Assembly (NCBI GenBank): GCA_963402885.1
Contig: OY727095.1
Coordinates: 11,723,001 to 11,787,000, forward strand
Source of the DNA: Antedon bifida
Taxonomy: Eukaryota > Echinodermata > Crinoidea > Comatulida > Antedonidae
Direction: 5' to 3'
DNA length: 64,000 nucleotides
The notes beneath the pieces were generated by a model that worked only from the letters and a program-made list of their open reading frames with translations, did not search any database and was not told the DNA's origin. Below, piece by piece: positions 51,201 to 57,200 of this stretch (positions are counted from its first letter, which is position 1; every line of letters starts with the position of its first letter). The position numbers were made by a program, and so were the translations under genes.

Positions 51201-54200
51201 AAAGCTATCTAGCAGATCTTAATACACAAAATTCATATTTTATTGGATAGATATTATGATTATCTTTCCAATAAAATATGCTGTTTGTGTAAGAATGTCT
51301 GTACAAGATTGTTTGTACTGGACCAAAAAGATGGATTTTTAGCACAAAATCAAAATCTTTTTTAGCGTGCACCATGTAATAACCTCAAGAAAAATATCAA
51401 GCTATAAAAATATTTTTTTCATTTTATCTCAGAAACTTACTTAGTATATGGTAGAAGGGGTATGTAAGTTACACGTCACTGACAACAAATCTTTTAAAAA
51501 GTTACAACCAGCTAAGTTTATGAAACCACATAAAAATGTGGCATTTTGAAGGAAAATATGAAGATTGAGGGCGCTGTTCATACAAGTAAAATTACACTTT
51601 TTTGCCTGTATTTAATTAAGTTTTAGCCATAATAATTTGAAAATGGTCTTATTTGATAGATAATTAAATTTTCTTTATATCAAAAAAATAAAACTTTATA
51701 TTAAATACACTTAATTCTGATAAATTCATGTGAAGTGCTTAAAATCAGTAAATATAACACATTTTAATATTATAACAAATGCTAGTGATGTTAATAAATT
51801 ACAAAGTTAGTGATCATAAATAGAATTCTTTTACATTTCTATAAAATGTTATATACAACATATAAATGTACATTTTTCGAACAATTTCACAAAAAAAAAC
51901 CTTTTACGGCCAATAGTTTTTGAGATTTTAGGAATGTGTAGTACCAGTACAGGTCAAAGGTCAATAAAAATATTTTGGGTCATTTTCTTGAAAAAGTTCT
52001 TATTAGACTGAATAGAAACATATACCTTCAAATTAATTTGAGCCCTATTTAAAGTTTGTCCAACTGTTAGTTACGGAGTTATATGATATGTAGGTCAAAG
52101 GTCAAAAATGCCAAAAATCATACTTCCAGCCATTTTTGGACAAACTTTTCCATTAGAACGAATATTAATATGCATCTCCCAAATAATTTGACACTAAAAT
52201 TATTTCATTTAATCTAAGCGTTGCAAAGATATGACCATTTTGTTTTCAATGGGTCAAAACATTCAAATTGAGGTCAGAGGTCAAAGATAAATTTTAGAAA
52301 TTTGACAACATGGGTTTTTATAACCAGCATGATTCAAATATTCATAAAACACAATGTTTACACTTTCCCCATAATCTGCACACGAAAATACATAGGGATC
52401 TGGACTATCAGGATAAATACAGATTCTATTTGGGACAAGATATGCGGTTTTCCACTTACCATTACCGCTTGTCTGTGTAAATTGGCCCATTTTTCAATGT
52501 TTCGGGGAGGAATACATCTTTAAATAGACAAAATCAAAATGCCAAAAAATAAGTACATACCTCAATTGAACTGTATTAAGGATGTATAAACTGAAATAAA
52601 TCTGTTTCAGCAACAAGGTTAACTATTTTTGGTTTTTTAATATAGGCTTATTCAATACATGATCAGGATATTGGGTATGTCCAAGGCTTATCCTTCTTAG
52701 GTGCTGTTCTACTTCTACATGTAAGTACTCAATTACTATTTAAATATGAATGAATAACAATTTTTAAAAAAGGATATCAGACTTAACATGTACGAAGCAT
52801 TTTTTTTAGACTTGTCTGTTCCATATTTGGTTATGTCCAAGGCTTATCCTTCTTAGGTGCTGTTCTTATACTTCTACATGTAGGTACTTAATTACTATTA
52901 ATAATAGCAATGAATAACAATTAGAAAAAAAAAAAGGATATCAGACGAAGCATGGGTTTGAGACTAGTCTGTGCCATATTGCTTATCCTTTAGGCAAGAT
53001 ACTTTACTTTCATTGTCTCGTCCAATTTTGATATTGCTTGCTTTTATTTCAAATCTAAGTATCTTCCATTTCAGTCCTTTATTACATTCTATTTCTGTAA
53101 TTCTGATTCTTTTTAGAATTTCAAATTGAGATTTTATTAATATATACATTGTATTTGAAATTTGAAAATTGGTTTTTTAAAATAATTAAGCTTTACTCCA
53201 CAGTAAGCTACATGTTTTATTGTTGGCAAAGCAAATTGGACCAGGGGCGCAGTAGCCCATAGCTGCTTCTTATGTGTCTCGTTCCCATCTCACTCCCATC
53301 TCAATGGTGGTAGAACAAGTTTTCTTGAATAACAACCAGTGTATCTTTCACATTACAAAACCTGGTACACTTTTTTAGATAAGTACATGTAGATTATTAC
53401 CCCATTGTCCCTGAGGTTCAGTGAATATTTGTGCCTATACTGCGTATTTGGCTGCCAATGATATGACGTGAACCTAAAGGGTAAAGTTATGTTTAATGCT
53501 TACATTTGCTTTTTTTTTGCCTTATGAGTTTATGTGGAAATTGTTATAATTTAAAGTTTGCTTTCTTTCTCAGATGCCAGAAGAGCAAGCGTTCACTGTG
53601 CTTGTTAAGATTATGTATGACTATGGCCTACAAAGTCTTTTTAACAATGATTTTGCTGAGTTGCACAGAAAGTTTTATCAACTGGAAAGATTCTTCATGG
53701 TTTGTATATTTCTTCATATACTTTGTAATAATTAAATGATTTACAACATTGTAATAAATGCAGATTTGTATATTTTGAATCATGATTATAGGCATTTTTC
53801 CTTTTTCCTTTTCCTTCATTATTATGATTTTGATTGATTAAATAATTTTTTTTTAGCCTAGACAATAATGATTTCTTATACAGTATATTATAGATTAAAA
53901 CAAGTTGTTAATTTTAAGCAAATACAAAGATGGGTTTGGTTATTGAGTAAAGTATTACAGCTAAAGAAAATACATCTTGTTAGTATGGCCATCAAAAAGG
54001 TTAAATAGTGATGCAGTTTAACTTTAAGAACAATCAAACCCAAGACTTTGGATTACTAGGCCAACATGCTAACAGCTAAACCATAGTACCAGTAATGTAA
54101 TAGTAATATTTACTGTTTGTCTTACAGGATGTCATGCCAGACTTATATTCGCATTTTATGAATCTTGGGATTGAGACGCACATGTACGCCTCTCAGTGGT

Positions 54201-57200
54201 TCCTTACGCTGTTTACCTCAAAGTTTCCGTTGCACACCGCCTTCCACATCATGGATGTTTTTCTTTGCGAGGGAATGCAAGTTATATTTAACTTCTCTCT
54301 TGCTTTGTTGAAGGTAAATATCACATTAAATAATATCGTGTAATCAATAGTGTAACTAAACATAATAATGTGACAAATTACTTACTTATTATTGAAGTGC
54401 AAAAACTTGTAGGTAGCATGATATGCTATTTTTAACAAGTTACTGAATAATTCAGGAAGTGTTGTAAATTATATAATAATAATAATTATATCATTTTAAT
54501 ATGTATTAGAGGGAGCTTTGTTCATTGTTGTAGGCATCCATACACATGGGGTAACAGAATTACGGGAATTGTACCGGGAAGGTTACAAACTACATTTGAA
54601 ACCGCCCTGATAGAATATAGGAGAATTACTGTATATTATACTTTGATTATCTTTTTTCTTCCAAGTCTGGTCGTAAGGACATGCTGAGCATGGATTTTGA
54701 AGGGATCTTGAAATATTTCCGAGTGTCATTGCCAAAGAAATTCCGTACAGTAGAGAGTGCCCAAGAACTTGTTCAGTCAGCCATGTCTATGAAGGTAATG
54801 TACTAAAAAAATTTATATATTGAAAATCCTAAAGCTGTGTCTACACTATCAAACTAGTGTGATGTCCCCAAATATGGTAGTGATATGACATAATGTCCAT
54901 ATATGGGCACATCACATTTTTTTGTCGCATAAAGCTTTATAACTTGTGATATAGCTTAACTAAATCTTGTTACAGAATGCCATTGTTTGCTACATTTCGC
55001 ATTTGTTGAGTTAACCAGGAAGCAAAGGTGCAGCTAGGGGGGAAGTGTAATTGTGAATGCCAAACACAATGGAACAAAAATAAGCAGTGCAGTACTTGGT
55101 GAACAACCTCATGCCATAAGTTTTACAAACAAGTAAAATAAATTGTACAAACATTAAAAATATTGATTATGTTCACATTTCTCACTTTCACAGGTAACAT
55201 CCAGAAAACTTCGCAAATTTGAAAAAGAGTATGAAGTCATAATGGCAGAAAGGGAAGATCCCGTAGAACGGCTGGAAGTAAGTCTACAAAGTAGCGCCCA
55301 ATTAATTAGCACCTTCTCTTACGGACACTCTAGTCTGTCATCAATACTTAATCTTGACGTTCTAAAAGCCAGATTGTCTGAAATTTTAATTTTGTTGCAC
55401 TTCTAATCTTTGACTATAAAATGAAATAACCTTTGTCACGAGTGAAAAAATGATAGCAAGAACAATTCTTTTGGTTGGAGACTGCCAAAAACTAGTCACA
55501 TGACATATTCTTGTAAATTAAAATTGTTTTTTTTTCACAATCTCCATTTGGCATTACAGCTCTGTTGAACCCCGTAGCGATCTACAATAAAAAATGTCCA
55601 GAAATCATGACATTCTGTCTCTCAAGTACAGTAGTACCAAAGAATGCTTGTTAAACATGGATAAATCCTTTTTGTTTTTTTATTTTATATTTTTCATTTT
55701 TAAAAGATTTCCAAAGACAAAAAAAAAAGAACCATCACAAAGAATTTAAATAATAACAATGGTTATAAGCAAGCAATAACAATGCAAAAAAAAAAAAAAA
55801 AAAAAAAATCAAGCAATATATCATGAAATAGATTGCAATCATAAATGAAAAATATTTCTATTCTTGAAACTCAACTGAAACTGTATTTGACCTACTTTAT
55901 AAAATCATATTTCAGAAATTGTAGTAATTATCTGTTATCTTAAATTGCACTTGTTAATTAACCAGATACATATCAGTTTTCTCATTAAATATTCTTAGTA
56001 AGTTCAGGTTGCCCAGAAATAGAAAGATAGAAATTTAAATGACACTACAATTATTGAAATTGGAAGTAATTGTACAATATTGTATTTTAAATCTAAATTT
56101 TACATCTTACTAAATAAAAATACAAGCTATAGATAATTCAAACAAAACCACTTTAAGTGCCCTTTTTTTTTGTTGTTATTTATATCTGTATTTTATGTCT
56201 CAGAGCAAACACAATTTCTATGTATATATTTTGCTTTACTGTATATGCAAATGACAATAAAAGGAAATGATGATTTTCACTAATGAATGAATGAATGATT
56301 ATACAAAAGGGAGTTTTGTAACATCACCTTACAGATTTCTAAGATGACATATAACCTTGATAGACCAATTACAACATTTTACACATGTACATTTGCACCT
56401 AACACTTCTCAGATCTACTAATAAATTTGTTTTCTTTTGATGTAGAATGAGAATCGACATTTGATGCAAGAGAACATGAGATTAGATCGTGAGAATGATG
56501 AACTAGCTCATGAATTGATAACATGCAGATTGAGCCTACAAAAGGAAATAGATGAGGTAAATAAAATGTTAAATAACCTGTGCCCCTGCCACAGCCTTAC
56601 TGGGCTGAATTGCACACAAGTGTGAACAATGTACTATTAGTATTCATACAGCTGCCATTAAACGGCACTTATTCATTTGTACACCTGCATAACCCTCTAC
56701 TCTTCCGAAAGATGAATTGGGTTCTTTAAAGTGCGCAATGACAAGGCTGAATGTGACCTGATACAAAGGATACACTGGGCTCTTTAAGGTGCATACAATT
56801 CACATGTATATACTGGGCCTCCAGTTTTAAGTCCTTATCCGGGAAGGCATTTTCTTCCACCAGAACCATGGTTGAGGAGTGACTTCAACCTGTGTCGATT
56901 CTTAACCACTCATCCCCTTGACTTGACAAAAGATGCACTGGGGTTTTAAAAGTGAATACAAGCCAGATGTATACACTGGGCCTCCAGTTTTAAGTCCTTA
57001 ACCAAGAAGATGTTTTCTACCACCAATGGTCGATGAGAGCCTTGAACCTGTGCTGATTGTTTAACTATGGTTTGTAGCGCCCCTGCCTTAGCCACTCAGC
57101 CACTTGACTTGTTAATTTTTTGTGAAAACTGTCATATTTTCCTTTTGATCTAAAAAGTGTTGCTCACCCAAATTGTTCATACTTTTATGGATAACATTTT

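Larger units (their letters stand above)
47766..52520. mobile_element. Large palindromic element with about 1-kb inverted arms
   Basis: Left arm about 47766-48835 is inverted at about 51455-52490. Matching landmarks: ggccaatttac, agtccagatccctatgt, ggggaaagtgtaaacattgt, tgaccttTgacct-type words, gaacagcgccctcaatcttc and cacatttttatgtggttt. Right end ggggaggaatacatct-ttaa resembles the TTAA-flanked MITE ends nearby; the left end looks truncated. The centre holds a Ty3/Gypsy fragment and a smaller palindrome. No transposase seen. Confidence 0.75.
47466..52645 (+). other. RABGAP1 intron 10
   Basis: About 5.2 kb, almost wholly occupied by the palindromic element described separately, with little unique DNA on either side. 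The left 300 bases (47466-47765) have an 87-codon frame that matches nothing I know. Confidence 0.7.
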
